In this document: piece after piece, positions 1 through 5,321 of the stretch
Position numbering within the stretch: the stretch's first letter is position 1
Layout: every line of letters begins with the position of its first letter
NCBI GenBank assembly: GCA_946570335.1
Contig: CAMNYG010000118.1
Span: 1-5,321, forward strand
DNA: 5,321 nt
Direction of reading: 5' to 3'
Origin: an uncultured Dietzia sp.
Lineage (GTDB): Bacteria > Actinomycetota > Actinomycetes > Mycobacteriales > Mycobacteriaceae
The notes under the pieces: generated by a model
Databases searched by the model: none
What the model was told of the DNA's origin: nothing
What the model saw: only the letters and a program-made list of their open reading frames with translations
Made by a program: the position numbers and the translations under genes

Positions 1-555
1 GAGGCCGAGCGCACCCTGGGAGAGGCGCGCGAGGACGCCGACGCGATGCTCGCCGACGCCAAGGCGCGCGCCGACCGCATGGTCTCCGAGGCCACCACAC
101 ACGCCGACGAACTCGTGGCGGAGGCCCGCGCCGACGCTTCCGAAATGCTGGAACGTTCCCGACGTGACGCCGAATCCACGACCGCGCGGGCCCGCGCCGA
201 GGCCGAACGCCTCACCGAGCAGGCCAACATCCTCTACGACCGGACCATCACCGAGGCCCGGCAGGAGCAGCAGCGGATGCTGTCCGAATCCGAGGTCGTA
301 CGCATCGCGGACGAGGAAGCGGCCCGCGTGCGCGACGCCGCCCACGCCGAGAGCGACCGGCGCCGCGAGGAGTGCGACGCCTACATCGACGAGAAGATGG
401 CCCGGTTCGAGGAATTCCTCGGCACCACCATCCGCACCGTCGCCCGCGGGCGCGAGGAACTGCACGGTGTGGGCTCGTCGCTACGCAGGGAGCCGGCCGG
501 GCGCCGTGCGGGGCGCGAGGGTGAGCCCTACGACGACGGGTACGGGGACTACTGA
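1..555 (+). CDS. sepIVA: SepIVA-like septation protein (DivIVA family), 3' part
   Basis: The reading frame is open from the first base and gives 184 residues before TGA; the start lies upstream of the window. The visible part is almost wholly helical and charged (Ala, Glu, Arg, Asp), with hendecad coiled coil over about residues 3-101. A conserved C-terminal block follows, with EECDAYIDEKMARFEEFLG at residues 122-140, then an Arg/Gly/Tyr-rich tail. That block and the gene's place before DUF177-rnc-mutM match mycobacterial SepIVA (Rv2927c, about 245 aa), so roughly 60 residues, including the DivIVA-like N-terminus, are probably missing. Known role in the family: an essential cytoplasmic coiled-coil factor acting at the septum and the subpolar growth zone, linked to cell division and envelope synthesis. 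No membrane segment is seen. The stop is 23 bases before the next gene. An internal ATG at base 46 is not the true start, because the same repeat pattern continues upstream of it. Confidence 0.88.
   Translation, partial: EAERTLGEAREDADAMLADAKARADRMVSEATTHADELVAEARADASEMLERSRRDAESTTARARAEAERLTEQANILYDRTITEARQEQQRMLSESEVVRIADEEAARVRDAAHAESDRRREECDAYIDEKMARFEEFLGTTIRTVARGREELHGVGSSLRREPAGRRAGREGEPYDDGYGDY
7..303 (+). repeat. Nine tandem 11-residue (33-bp) coiled-coil units
   Basis: Residues 3-101 of the SepIVA-like protein divide without gaps into nine 11-residue units. Examples are DAMLADAKARA (14-24), DRMVSEATTHA (25-35), DELVAEARADA (36-46) and SEMLERSRRDA (47-57). The loose pattern is an acidic or Ser residue, a polar or small residue, two hydrophobics, x, Glu/Asp, Ala/Ser, three variable residues, then Ala. 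It weakens in the last three units, which keep the hydrophobic pair but lose the final Ala. An 11-residue period is the hendecad typical of near-straight or slightly right-handed coiled coils. This is a protein-level repeat; the DNA copies are diverged. Confidence 0.75.
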
Positions 556-565
556 TCCGGACGGG

Positions 566-571
566 TAGTCT
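566..571 (+). promoter_or_regulatory. Putative -10 box for a leaderless DUF177 transcript
   Basis: The hexamer TAGTCT fits the actinobacterial TANNNT -10 pattern. It ends 7 bases before the GTG at 579, so initiation 7-8 bases downstream would fall on or next to the start codon. No Shine-Dalgarno-like purine run lies at the usual distance from this GTG. No clear -35 box is seen; the site lies in the short gap after sepIVA. It supports GTG 579 as the start and suggests that DUF177-rnc-mutM can be transcribed independently of sepIVA. Confidence 0.5.
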
Positions 572-578
572 GCTGGGC

Positions 579-1160
579 GTGTCCACCACCTCCCATCACC
601 AGCACCATCCGTCCGGGCCTCTCGTGCTCGACACCCGCAACATCAGCCGGTCTCCCGGTGCCATGACACCGGTCCGGCAGACCGTCGAGACGCCGACCAC
701 CATCGGCGTCGAGATGATCGGGATCCCCGACGGGACCGAGCTCGACCTGGACCTGTTCCTGACCTTCGTCGATGAGGGCATCCTCGTCACCGGGACCGTC
801 ACCGGTCGGGCGCAGGTCGAATGCGCCCGGTGCCTGGGGCAGTTCCGCACCGAGGTCAGCGTCGAGCTCACCGAGATGTACGCGCTGGCGGGAAAGGCCG
901 CGGCCGAGGGCGCGGAGGAGGACGAGGTCAGGCTGCTCGACGGCGACATGCTGGACCTCGAGCCGGCGCTCATCGACGCCTTCGGCCTCGAGTTCCCGCT
1001 CTCGCCGACCTGCACCGACTACGGCCATGCCGAGTGCATCAATCCCGACACCCCGCGCCCCGACGGGGTCTCCGGAGAGACGGAGGGGCGTATCGACCCA
1101 CGCTGGGCCGGTCTGGCCGAGAAGTTCGGTATCAGCGGAACCGATGAGGGCCGCGGGTGA
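579..1160 (+). CDS. DUF177 / YceD-family metal-binding-type protein
   Basis: This 193-aa protein of the DUF177 (YceD) family corresponds to Rv2926c by sequence pattern and position. In other bacteria the family sits next to rpmF (ribosomal protein L32) and has been linked to 23S rRNA accumulation and ribosome assembly; the biochemical activity is unsettled. Visible parts: a His-rich N-terminus (H6, H7, H9, H10); the family core starting near [13 protein letters not shown] (15-27); [20 protein letters not shown] (66-85) with a CxxC pair at C82/C85; an acidic linker (110-127); [17 protein letters not shown] (127-143); and the typical C-terminal [11 protein letters not shown] (173-183). The second cysteine cluster is reduced to C145 and C153, where relatives I recall have four cysteines. 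The GTG start is supported by the -10 box just before it, and by alignment to the family beginning close after it. The gene ends in a GTGA overlap with rnc, so the two are probably translationally coupled. Confidence 0.87.
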   Translation: MSTTSHHQHHPSGPLVLDTRNISRSPGAMTPVRQTVETPTTIGVEMIGIPDGTELDLDLFLTFVDEGILVTGTVTGRAQVECARCLGQFRTEVSVELTEMYALAGKAAAEGAEEDEVRLLDGDMLDLEPALIDAFGLEFPLSPTCTDYGHAECINPDTPRPDGVSGETEGRIDPRWAGLAEKFGISGTDEGRG

Positions 1161-1855
1161 AGGACACGGCGGCCGCGCTGGACGAGGTCCTCGGCGTCGA
1201 CCTGCCCGCGGAGCTGATCACCCAGGCGCTGACCCACCGCTCGTTCGCCTACGAGAACGGTGGGATACCACACAACGAGCGTCTGGAGTTCCTCGGCGAC
1301 GCGGTACTCGAGCTGGTGGTGACCGAGTATCTCTACCGCACCTACCCCGATCGACCCGAAGGGGACCTGGCCAAGATCAGGGCGAGCCTGGTCAACACCT
1401 ACGCGCTGGCGGACATCGCCCGCGAACTCGGCCCCGGCGGGCTCGGTGCGCACCTGCGCCTGGGACGTGGTGAGGAGCTCACCGGCGGGCGCGACAAGCA
1501 CTCGATCCTGGCCGACACGATGGAGGCGGTGTTCGGTGCGGTCTATCTCACGCACGGGCTCGAGCCCGCGCGGACGTTGATCGAGCGGATCATCGGCGAG
1601 AGGCTCCTGGTGGTCCCCGACATGGGTGCCGCGCTCGACTGGAAGACCAGCCTGCAGGAGAAGTGTGCGTCGCGCGGACGGTCCAAGGTGCACTACGACA
1701 TCACCGCCACCGGACCGGACCACGACAAGCGGTTCACCGCCGTGGTGTTCGTGGGGTCCGACCGGCTCGGCGAAGGGACCGGCCGCACCAAGAAGGAAGC
1801 CGAACAGAAGGCCGCGGAGCAGGCCTGGACGGCCCTGAACCGGAAAACGGGTTGA
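1157..1855 (+). CDS. rnc: Ribonuclease III
   Basis: This is a 232-aa double-strand-specific endoribonuclease of normal family length. It acts in the cytoplasm, cutting the stems of rRNA precursors and other structured RNAs with Mg2+. The catalytic domain (about 1-150) holds the signature ERLEFLGDA (41-49). The metal-binding residues expected from E. coli RNase III (E38, E41, D45, D114, E117) fall at E41, E44, D48, D120 and E123, the last two within [13 protein letters not shown]. The double-stranded RNA-binding domain is at about 160-228, starting DWKTSLQEK and ending in the basic [14 protein letters not shown] helix. All key residues are present. The GTG start overlaps the DUF177 stop (GTGA). 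The next gene starts 6 bases after the stop, so it sits inside a tight operon. Pairing of a ribosome-linked DUF177 protein with an rRNA-processing nuclease fits a shared rRNA or ribosome maturation role (inference). Confidence 0.97.
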   Translation: MKDTAAALDEVLGVDLPAELITQALTHRSFAYENGGIPHNERLEFLGDAVLELVVTEYLYRTYPDRPEGDLAKIRASLVNTYALADIARELGPGGLGAHLRLGRGEELTGGRDKHSILADTMEAVFGAVYLTHGLEPARTLIERIIGERLLVVPDMGAALDWKTSLQEKCASRGRSKVHYDITATGPDHDKRFTAVVFVGSDRLGEGTGRTKKEAEQKAAEQAWTALNRKTG

Positions 1856-1861
1856 CGGACA

Positions 1862-2734
1862 ATGCCCGAACTGCCCGAGGTCGAGGTGGTCCGGCGCGGC
1901 CTGTCCGATCACGTGGTGGGACGCCGGATCACCTCCGTCGAGGTGACCGGTGCCCGCACCGCGCGCCGCCAACCCGGAGGCCCCGCTGAGATCGTCGCCC
2001 GGCTCGAGGGGCGGGCGGTCAGTGGCGCCGAGCGCCGGGGCAAGTACCTGTGGCTGACCCTGGACCACGAGCACGCAGCAGGTGCCGACTGCCTGCTGGT
2101 CCACCTCGGGATGAGCGGACAGATGCTGGTGGCGGACGCCGGTGCGCCGCCGGTGCGCCACATGCACGCGCGGGCCCACCTCGACGACGGAACCGAGCTG
2201 CGGTTCGTCGACCAGCGGACCTTCGGTGGGTGGACGGTCGTCCCGCTGACCGAGGCCGCCGACGGTACGGGAGTACTGCTCCCCGCTCCCGCCGCGCACA
2301 TCGCGGCGGACCCGTTCGAGCCGGGATTCGACGCCCGCGCCGCCGCCCGGGTGATCCGGCGCCGCGACTCCGAGATCAAGCGGCTTCTGCTGGACCAGAC
2401 CGTCGTGTCCGGCATCGGGAACATCTACGCCGACGAGGCCCTGTGGCGCTCCGGCGTCCACGGGCGCCGACGTTCGGGGGCCCTGACTCTGCGGGTGGTC
2501 GTCGAAACCCTTCAGCACGCCCGCGACGTGATGGCCGATGCACTGGCCGCCGGTGGCACCTCGTTCGATGCGCTGTACGTCAACGTCAACGGTGCGTCCG
2601 GCTACTTTTCGCGCGCTCTGGCGAGCTACGGACGCGAAGGGGAGCCATGCACGCGATGCGGCACACCGATCGTGCGGGAGCGCTTCATGAATCGTTCGAG
2701 CTATTTTTGCCCGTCCTGTCAGCGGAAACGCTAG
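1862..2734 (+). CDS. mutM: Formamidopyrimidine-DNA glycosylase (Fpg/MutM)
   Basis: This 290-aa bifunctional DNA glycosylase/AP lyase removes 8-oxoguanine and formamidopyrimidines in base-excision repair. The N-terminus is [14 protein letters not shown]: after Met removal P2 is the Schiff-base nucleophile and E3 the catalytic acid. K61 in RRGKYLWL matches the conserved DNA-contacting Lys. HLGMSGQM (81-88) and DQRTFGGW (117-124) are family blocks. The helix-two-turn-helix is at [13 protein letters not shown] (183-195) with N187. The C-terminal zinc finger is complete (C263, C266, C283, C286; C-x2-C-x16-C-x2-C) and carries R278 in FMNRSS. It therefore looks fully active, and is closer to M. tuberculosis Fpg1 (Rv2924c) than to the zinc-less-finger Nei-type relatives. 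The ATG is 6 bases after the rnc stop with only a poor ribosome-binding site, so translation is probably coupled to rnc. A terminator-like hairpin follows 12 bp after the stop. Confidence 0.97.
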   Translation: MPELPEVEVVRRGLSDHVVGRRITSVEVTGARTARRQPGGPAEIVARLEGRAVSGAERRGKYLWLTLDHEHAAGADCLLVHLGMSGQMLVADAGAPPVRHMHARAHLDDGTELRFVDQRTFGGWTVVPLTEAADGTGVLLPAPAAHIAADPFEPGFDARAAARVIRRRDSEIKRLLLDQTVVSGIGNIYADEALWRSGVHGRRRSGALTLRVVVETLQHARDVMADALAAGGTSFDALYVNVNGASGYFSRALASYGREGEPCTRCGTPIVRERFMNRSSYFCPSCQRKR

Positions 2735-2746
2735 CGTCCGCTCTCT

Positions 2747-2771
2747 CGGCTCCGCCCGGGAGGTGGAGCCG
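2747..2771 (+). terminator. Hairpin terminator candidate after mutM
   Basis: The left arm CGGCTCCGCC (2747-2756) pairs with GGTGGAGCCG (2762-2771) across a 5-base CGGGA loop. This gives ten consecutive pairs, nine Watson-Crick and one G-T. It starts 12 bp past the mutM stop, the right place to end the DUF177-rnc-mutM transcript. No T-run follows, so it would be the tail-less type often proposed in actinobacteria, or act with Rho. Confidence 0.55.
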
Positions 2772-2820
2772 GCGAGCGACGGAACGGCGGTGGCGACGGA
2801 GATCGTCATCAAGGTCAAGC

Positions 2821-3336
2821 GTGGCGTTGGTGGCGATGATGAGGACCCGGCCGGTCAAGGCGGTGTTGGAGGCGCTCGAGGCCCCGGCTCGGATCGCGCT
2901 GATGACCGCCCTCGGCGTCACCAAGCCGACCACGGGCCACGACTGGAAGCGCCGGGCCGAGCGGCTGGTGCGTGCCAGCGGGCTGAAGTACACGATCGTG
3001 CGCCCCGGCTGGTTCGACTACAACGAGCCCGATGAGCAGCACCTCGTGCTCCGGCAGGGCGACACCCACTGGGCGGGCAATCCCTCCGACGGTGTGATCT
3101 CCCGCGCCCAGATCGCCCGGGTCCTCGTAGCCTCCCTGAGTTCCGACGCCGCTGACCGCAAGACCTTCGAGTTGATCGCCGAGAAGGGCGAGGCCCAGGA
3201 CGATCTCGATCCGCTGTTCGCCGCGCTGCAGGACGACAGCGGACTGGACGGACCGGCCGACCACGAGAACCTCCCGTTGGACGGGGAACCTCAGGACTTC
3301 CTGGCCGACCTCGACGCGCTCAGCGGACGCTTCTGA
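2821..3336 (+). pseudogene. Truncated atypical SDR (NmrA-like NAD(P)-binding) remnant
   Basis: The frame encodes about 171 residues if read from GTG 2821, or 166 from ATG 2836. From VKAVLEAL (12-19 of the longer form) it reads as the C-terminal two-thirds of an atypical short-chain dehydrogenase of the NmrA-like/NAD(P)H-binding type. Supporting blocks are ARIALMTALGVT (23-34), HDWKRRAERLVRASGL (40-55), YTIVRPGWFDYN (57-68), GDTHWAGNPSDGVISRAQIA and RKTFELIAEKG. Full members are about 250 aa and begin with a Rossmann strand and GxxGxxG loop. Here that roughly 90-residue part is absent, and the space back to mutM is too short to hold it in any frame. A stretch of about ten residues between GVT and HDWKRR also looks deleted. 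Cofactor binding is therefore not expected. No good ribosome-binding site is seen, apart from a weak AAGG 6 bases before GTG 2821. The frame stays open far upstream inside mutM, so it does not fix a start. A short expressed protein of new function cannot be excluded, since the remaining frame has no stop or frameshift. Confidence 0.62.
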
Positions 3337-3496
3337 CCCCGAGCTTCTCGTTCGACCGACGACTCCTCTCGGAGACCCGAGACCACCTGGCTCAGGCTGC
3401 CCGTGGTGATCGCCGCTGGAGCGCTGGCGATCCCGCCGTGTCCCCGGCGGTGGTGGCAGCCCGCACGGCGCGGCCCGCGGCAACGGGGAGCGGTCG
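3337..3496. other. Intergenic stretch with three small hairpins
   Basis: No gene is recognisable here on either strand. Three inverted repeats lie in a row. TCTCGG/CCGAGA (3367-3372 with 3377-3382) has a 4-base loop. GATCGCC/GGCGATC (3408-3414 with 3426-3432) has an 11-base loop. CCGCCG/CGGCGG (3433-3438 with 3445-3450) has a 6-base loop and directly abuts the second. They could end the upstream transcript or be chance pairing in GC-rich DNA. None has a T-run. The following bases lead into the OsmC promoter. Confidence 0.4.
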
Positions 3497-3502
3497 TACG
3501 AT
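3497..3502 (+). promoter_or_regulatory. Putative -10 box for a leaderless OsmC transcript
   Basis: The hexamer TACGAT (TANNAT type) ends 6 bases before the ATG at 3509, so the start point is expected on or beside the A of ATG. No -35 hexamer resembling TTGACA is seen 16-18 bp upstream. The purine-rich GGGGAG (3485-3490) is too far from the ATG to act as a ribosome-binding site. It sits after the dehydrogenase remnant and the hairpins, so the OsmC-acyP pair appears to have its own promoter. Confidence 0.55.
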
Positions 3503-3508
3503 GACCGG

Positions 3509-4000
3509 ATGACCGAGTCCTCGCCGTCCACCTCACCCCAGTTCCGGGATCCGCAATCCCAGGACGACACAGTCCCACCCGCCACGACCCTGCGGGTCGA
3601 TAGGGTGGGCACGCGCCGCTACGTGGGTACCTCGAGTCGCGGCGCTCGCGTGGAGATCGGTTCGGCGGACGTCGAGGGCGCGTTCACTCCGGGAGAACTG
3701 CTCAAGATCGCGCTCGGGGCCTGCTCAGCGATGGCCTCGGACTTCACCGTGTCCCGCCGATTGGGAGACGACTTCGATTCGACCGTGCACATCTCCGGCG
3801 ACGCCGACCGGGAGACGGAGCGGTACCCGGTACTCGAGGAGTCCTACGAGCTGGACATGTCCGAGTTGGACCCGGCGACGGCGGATCGGCTGGTGGCGAT
3901 GGTGCAGCGGTCCATCGACAAGGCCTGCACCGTGGGACGGACCCTGCAGTCGGGCACCGAGGTCCGGCTACGGGTCCAGACAGGACACGAGCAGCTGTGA
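3509..4000 (+). CDS. OsmC-family peroxide-resistance protein
   Basis: This 163-aa cytoplasmic protein belongs to the OsmC/Ohr superfamily, whose members reduce organic hydroperoxides with two active-site cysteines. Both are present: C72 in LLKIALGACSAMASD and C140 in SIDKACTVGRTL. Other family blocks are TRRYVGTSSRGARVEIGS (35-52) and the substrate-pocket stretch ERYPVLEESYELDMS (104-118). The nearest relative I recognise is Rv2923c, which holds the same position. The first 25 or so residues (Ser/Pro/Gln-rich, low complexity) extend beyond that relative. The ATG is still preferred because of the -10 box just before it and because no later in-frame start precedes the conserved part. It ends in a GTGA overlap with acyP. 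The OsmC/Ohr superfamily label is secure; whether it is an OsmC, Ohr or YhfA-type enzyme and its in vivo thiol donor are not decidable here. Confidence 0.9.
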   Translation: MTESSPSTSPQFRDPQSQDDTVPPATTLRVDRVGTRRYVGTSSRGARVEIGSADVEGAFTPGELLKIALGACSAMASDFTVSRRLGDDFDSTVHISGDADRETERYPVLEESYELDMSELDPATADRLVAMVQRSIDKACTVGRTLQSGTEVRLRVQTGHEQL

Positions 4001-4290
4001 GCGCCGACCACCCCGGGGGTGACGTCCGGCTGGTGGCCTGGGTGCACGGGCACGTCCAGGGCGTCGGCTTTCGCTGGTGGACGCGCAGCCGCGCCCTCGA
4101 GTTGGGGCTGACCGGCTACGCTGCCAACAAGTCGGACGGTCGCGTCCATGTGGTGGCCGAGGGGCCGGAACCGGCATGTCAGGCACTTCTCGAGGAGCTG
4201 CGGGGCGGCCAGACCCCGGGAGCCGTCGATCTGGTGGTGGACAGCATCGAACCGGCGCGCGGCGGACTCACCGGATTCGTCGAGCGCTGA
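3997..4290 (+). CDS. acyP: Acylphosphatase
   Basis: This 97-aa small cytoplasmic enzyme hydrolyses acyl phosphates such as acetyl phosphate and carbamoyl phosphate to carboxylate and phosphate. The signature [13 protein letters not shown] (16-28) carries the phosphate-binding loop and catalytic R26. The second catalytic residue is N44 in [11 protein letters not shown] (40-50). The 18-residue spacing of the two equals that of R23 and N41 in the classical enzyme. Length is normal for the family. The GTG start overlaps the OsmC stop by 4 bases; an AGGA at 3982-3985 lies 11 bases before it, so a weak ribosome-binding site plus coupling is likely. It matches Rv2922.1c, also found just before smc. 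The functional link to OsmC or SMC is unknown; the neighbourhood is conserved rather than pathway-like. Confidence 0.96.
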   Translation: MSADHPGGDVRLVAWVHGHVQGVGFRWWTRSRALELGLTGYAANKSDGRVHVVAEGPEPACQALLEELRGGQTPGAVDLVVDSIEPARGGLTGFVER

Positions 4291-4292
4291 CC

Positions 4293-4298
4293 TAGGAT
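4293..4298 (+). promoter_or_regulatory. Putative -10 box for a leaderless smc transcript
   Basis: TAGGAT (TANNAT type) lies in the 16-bp gap between acyP and smc and ends 8 bases before the GTG at 4307. Initiation 7-9 bases downstream would give a leader of 0-2 bases. There is no Shine-Dalgarno match in the gap at the proper distance. smc could still also be read through from OsmC-acyP. Confidence 0.5.
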
Positions 4299-4306
4299 CG
4301 GTACCC

Positions 4307-5321
4307 GTGTATCTCAAGTCGCTGACGCTCAAGGGCTTCAAGTCCTTCGCGGCGCCCACGACCATGAGATTCGAGCCCGGAATCTGCGCAGTGGTGGGGC
4401 CGAACGGCTCCGGAAAGTCGAATGTCGTCGACGCCCTGACCTGGGTGATGGGCGAGCACAGTGCCAAGTCACTGCGTGGCGGGAAAATGCAGGACGTCAT
4501 CTTCGCCGGCACTGTCGGTAAACAGCCTCTCGGCCGCGCCGAAGTGACGTTGACGCTGGACAATTCCGACGGCGCGCTGCCGATCGACTACGCCGAGGTC
4601 TCGCTGACGCGGCGCATGTACCGGGACGGTGCCGCAGAATACGAGATCAACGGGGACCGCGCCCGGCTCATGGACGTCCAGGAGCTGCTCTCGGACTCCG
4701 GCATCGGCCGCGAGATGCATGTGATCGTCGGCCAGGGAAAGCTCGCGGAGATCCTCGAGTCCAAGCCCGAGGAGAGGCGCGCGTTCATCGAGGAGGCCGC
4801 CGGCATCCTCAAGCACCGCCGCCGCAAGGAGAAGGCGCAGCGCAAACTCGCCGGGATGCAGGGCAACCTCGACAGACTCGGAGACCTCACCACGGAGCTC
4901 CGCCGACAGCTCAAGCCGCTGGGGCGCCAGGCGGAGGTGGCACGGCGCGCCCAGACCATCCAGGCCGACCTACGAGACGCCACGTTCCGATTGGCTGCGG
5001 ATGACCTGGTCACCCGTCGCCGCGAGCTGGCCGACGCCGAGAGCGTGCGGAGCCGCCTGGAGGAGCGAGTCGCGGAGGCCGTGGACCGTCGCGACGACCT
5101 GGCCCGGAAGGTGGCCGAGACACAGTCTGAACTCGACGGTCTCATCCCGGACGCCGAGGCCGCACAGCAGCGTTGGTTCGCCCTGTCCACACTGGCCGAA
5201 CGTGCACGCGCCACCGCCCGCATCGCCGCTGACCGTGCCCGGTCGCTGGCCGCCGAGGTGGCGGACCACCACGGGACGGACCCCGAGGAACTCGACCGCC
5301 AGGCCGAGCGGGCCGCCGCCC
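4307..5321 (+). CDS. smc: Chromosome segregation protein SMC, 5' part
   Basis: The frame is open to the window end, giving the first 338 residues of a protein usually near 1,200 aa. SMC is the ATPase core of the ScpA-ScpB-SMC condensin; it dimerises through a hinge and extrudes or aligns chromosome arms behind the origin. Visible parts: [15 protein letters not shown] (1-15); Walker A GPNGSGKS (31-38); the R-loop area with R57 in [14 protein letters not shown] (53-66); [18 protein letters not shown] (111-128); Q-loop Q144 in VGQGKL (141-146); and [11 protein letters not shown] (156-166). The basic [13 protein letters not shown] (169-181) opens the long N-terminal coiled coil, which continues to the window edge. 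The hinge, second coil, ABC signature and Walker B would lie beyond. The GTG start gives the family N-terminus exactly, 16 bp after acyP. The visible part has no defect. Confidence 0.97.
   Translation, partial: MYLKSLTLKGFKSFAAPTTMRFEPGICAVVGPNGSGKSNVVDALTWVMGEHSAKSLRGGKMQDVIFAGTVGKQPLGRAEVTLTLDNSDGALPIDYAEVSLTRRMYRDGAAEYEINGDRARLMDVQELLSDSGIGREMHVIVGQGKLAEILESKPEERRAFIEEAAGILKHRRRKEKAQRKLAGMQGNLDRLGDLTTELRRQLKPLGRQAEVARRAQTIQADLRDATFRLAADDLVTRRRELADAESVRSRLEERVAEAVDRRDDLARKVAETQSELDGLIPDAEAAQQRWFALSTLAERARATARIAADRARSLAAEVADHHGTDPEELDRQAERAAA

Noticed and set aside
772..1473. 233-codon + strand frame across DUF177 and rnc
   Set aside because: It overlaps two supported genes in another phase and is an Arg/Ser/Pro-rich translation typical of a shadow frame.
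1019..2818. A 599-codon open frame on the minus strand across rnc and mutM
   Set aside because: It is opposite two certain genes, has no recognisable domain, and long antisense frames are expected in DNA this GC-rich.
2050..2820. Long + strand frame running from inside mutM into the dehydrogenase remnant
   Set aside because: Its mutM portion is an Arg/Pro-rich out-of-frame shadow; only the part after about 2821 has family resemblance.
3337..3508. Open stretch in the dehydrogenase phase after its stop, with a hydrophobic run LPVVIAAGALAIPP
   Set aside because: There is no credible start or ribosome-binding site, and the following sequence is Arg-rich; it is probably a chance hydrophobic stretch rather than a small membrane protein.
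2735..3508. Possible mobile-element insertion as the source of the dehydrogenase remnant
   Set aside because: I found no transposase fragment, terminal inverted repeats or flanking target duplication around the segment.
3844..4563. 239-codon minus-strand frame under OsmC, acyP and smc
   Set aside because: It is antisense to three well-supported genes and has no domain of its own.

Overview
The window is a dense, high-GC stretch with every gene on the + strand, frequent GTG starts and short or overlapping gene junctions. The order sepIVA, DUF177, rnc, mutM, OsmC-family, acyP, smc matches the block I know from Mycobacterium tuberculosis (Rv2927c to Rv2922c). The proteins also carry recognisable mycobacterial-type stretches, such as the acylphosphatase segment at residues 19-30 and the SMC N-terminus. 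I therefore place it in a chromosome of the Mycobacteriales (Actinomycetota). A non-Mycobacterium genus such as Dietzia is possible, but that is a guess.

Layout. Bases 1-555 hold the 3' part of sepIVA, a coiled-coil septation factor built on a clear 11-residue repeat. A DUF177/YceD protein follows (579-1160) and overlaps RNase III (rnc, 1157-1855) by 4 bp. Six bases later comes the DNA glycosylase mutM/fpg (1862-2734). A strong terminator-like hairpin lies 12 bp past its stop. Bases 2821-3336 hold the C-terminal part of an atypical short-chain dehydrogenase (NmrA-like) whose nucleotide-binding N-terminus is missing; I read this as a gene remnant. A 172-bp intergenic stretch with three small hairpins follows. 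Next are an OsmC-family peroxide-resistance protein (3509-4000) and acylphosphatase (3997-4290), again overlapping by 4 bp, and then the 5' third of smc (4307 to the window end).

Expression. Three genes (DUF177, OsmC, smc) have a TANNNT-type -10 hexamer 6-8 bases before the start codon and no usable Shine-Dalgarno site. This is the layout expected of leaderless transcripts, common in this order. The likely units are DUF177-rnc-mutM (ended by the hairpin), OsmC-acyP (possibly running on into smc), and smc from its own promoter.

Most of this is conserved housekeeping DNA: division, RNA processing, DNA repair, redox defence and chromosome organisation. I see no defence island, mobile element, CRISPR array, RNA gene or convincing novel system. 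The parts worth a second look are the truncated dehydrogenase and its unexplained upstream junction, the reduced cysteine set of the DUF177 protein, and the repeated leaderless promoter layout.
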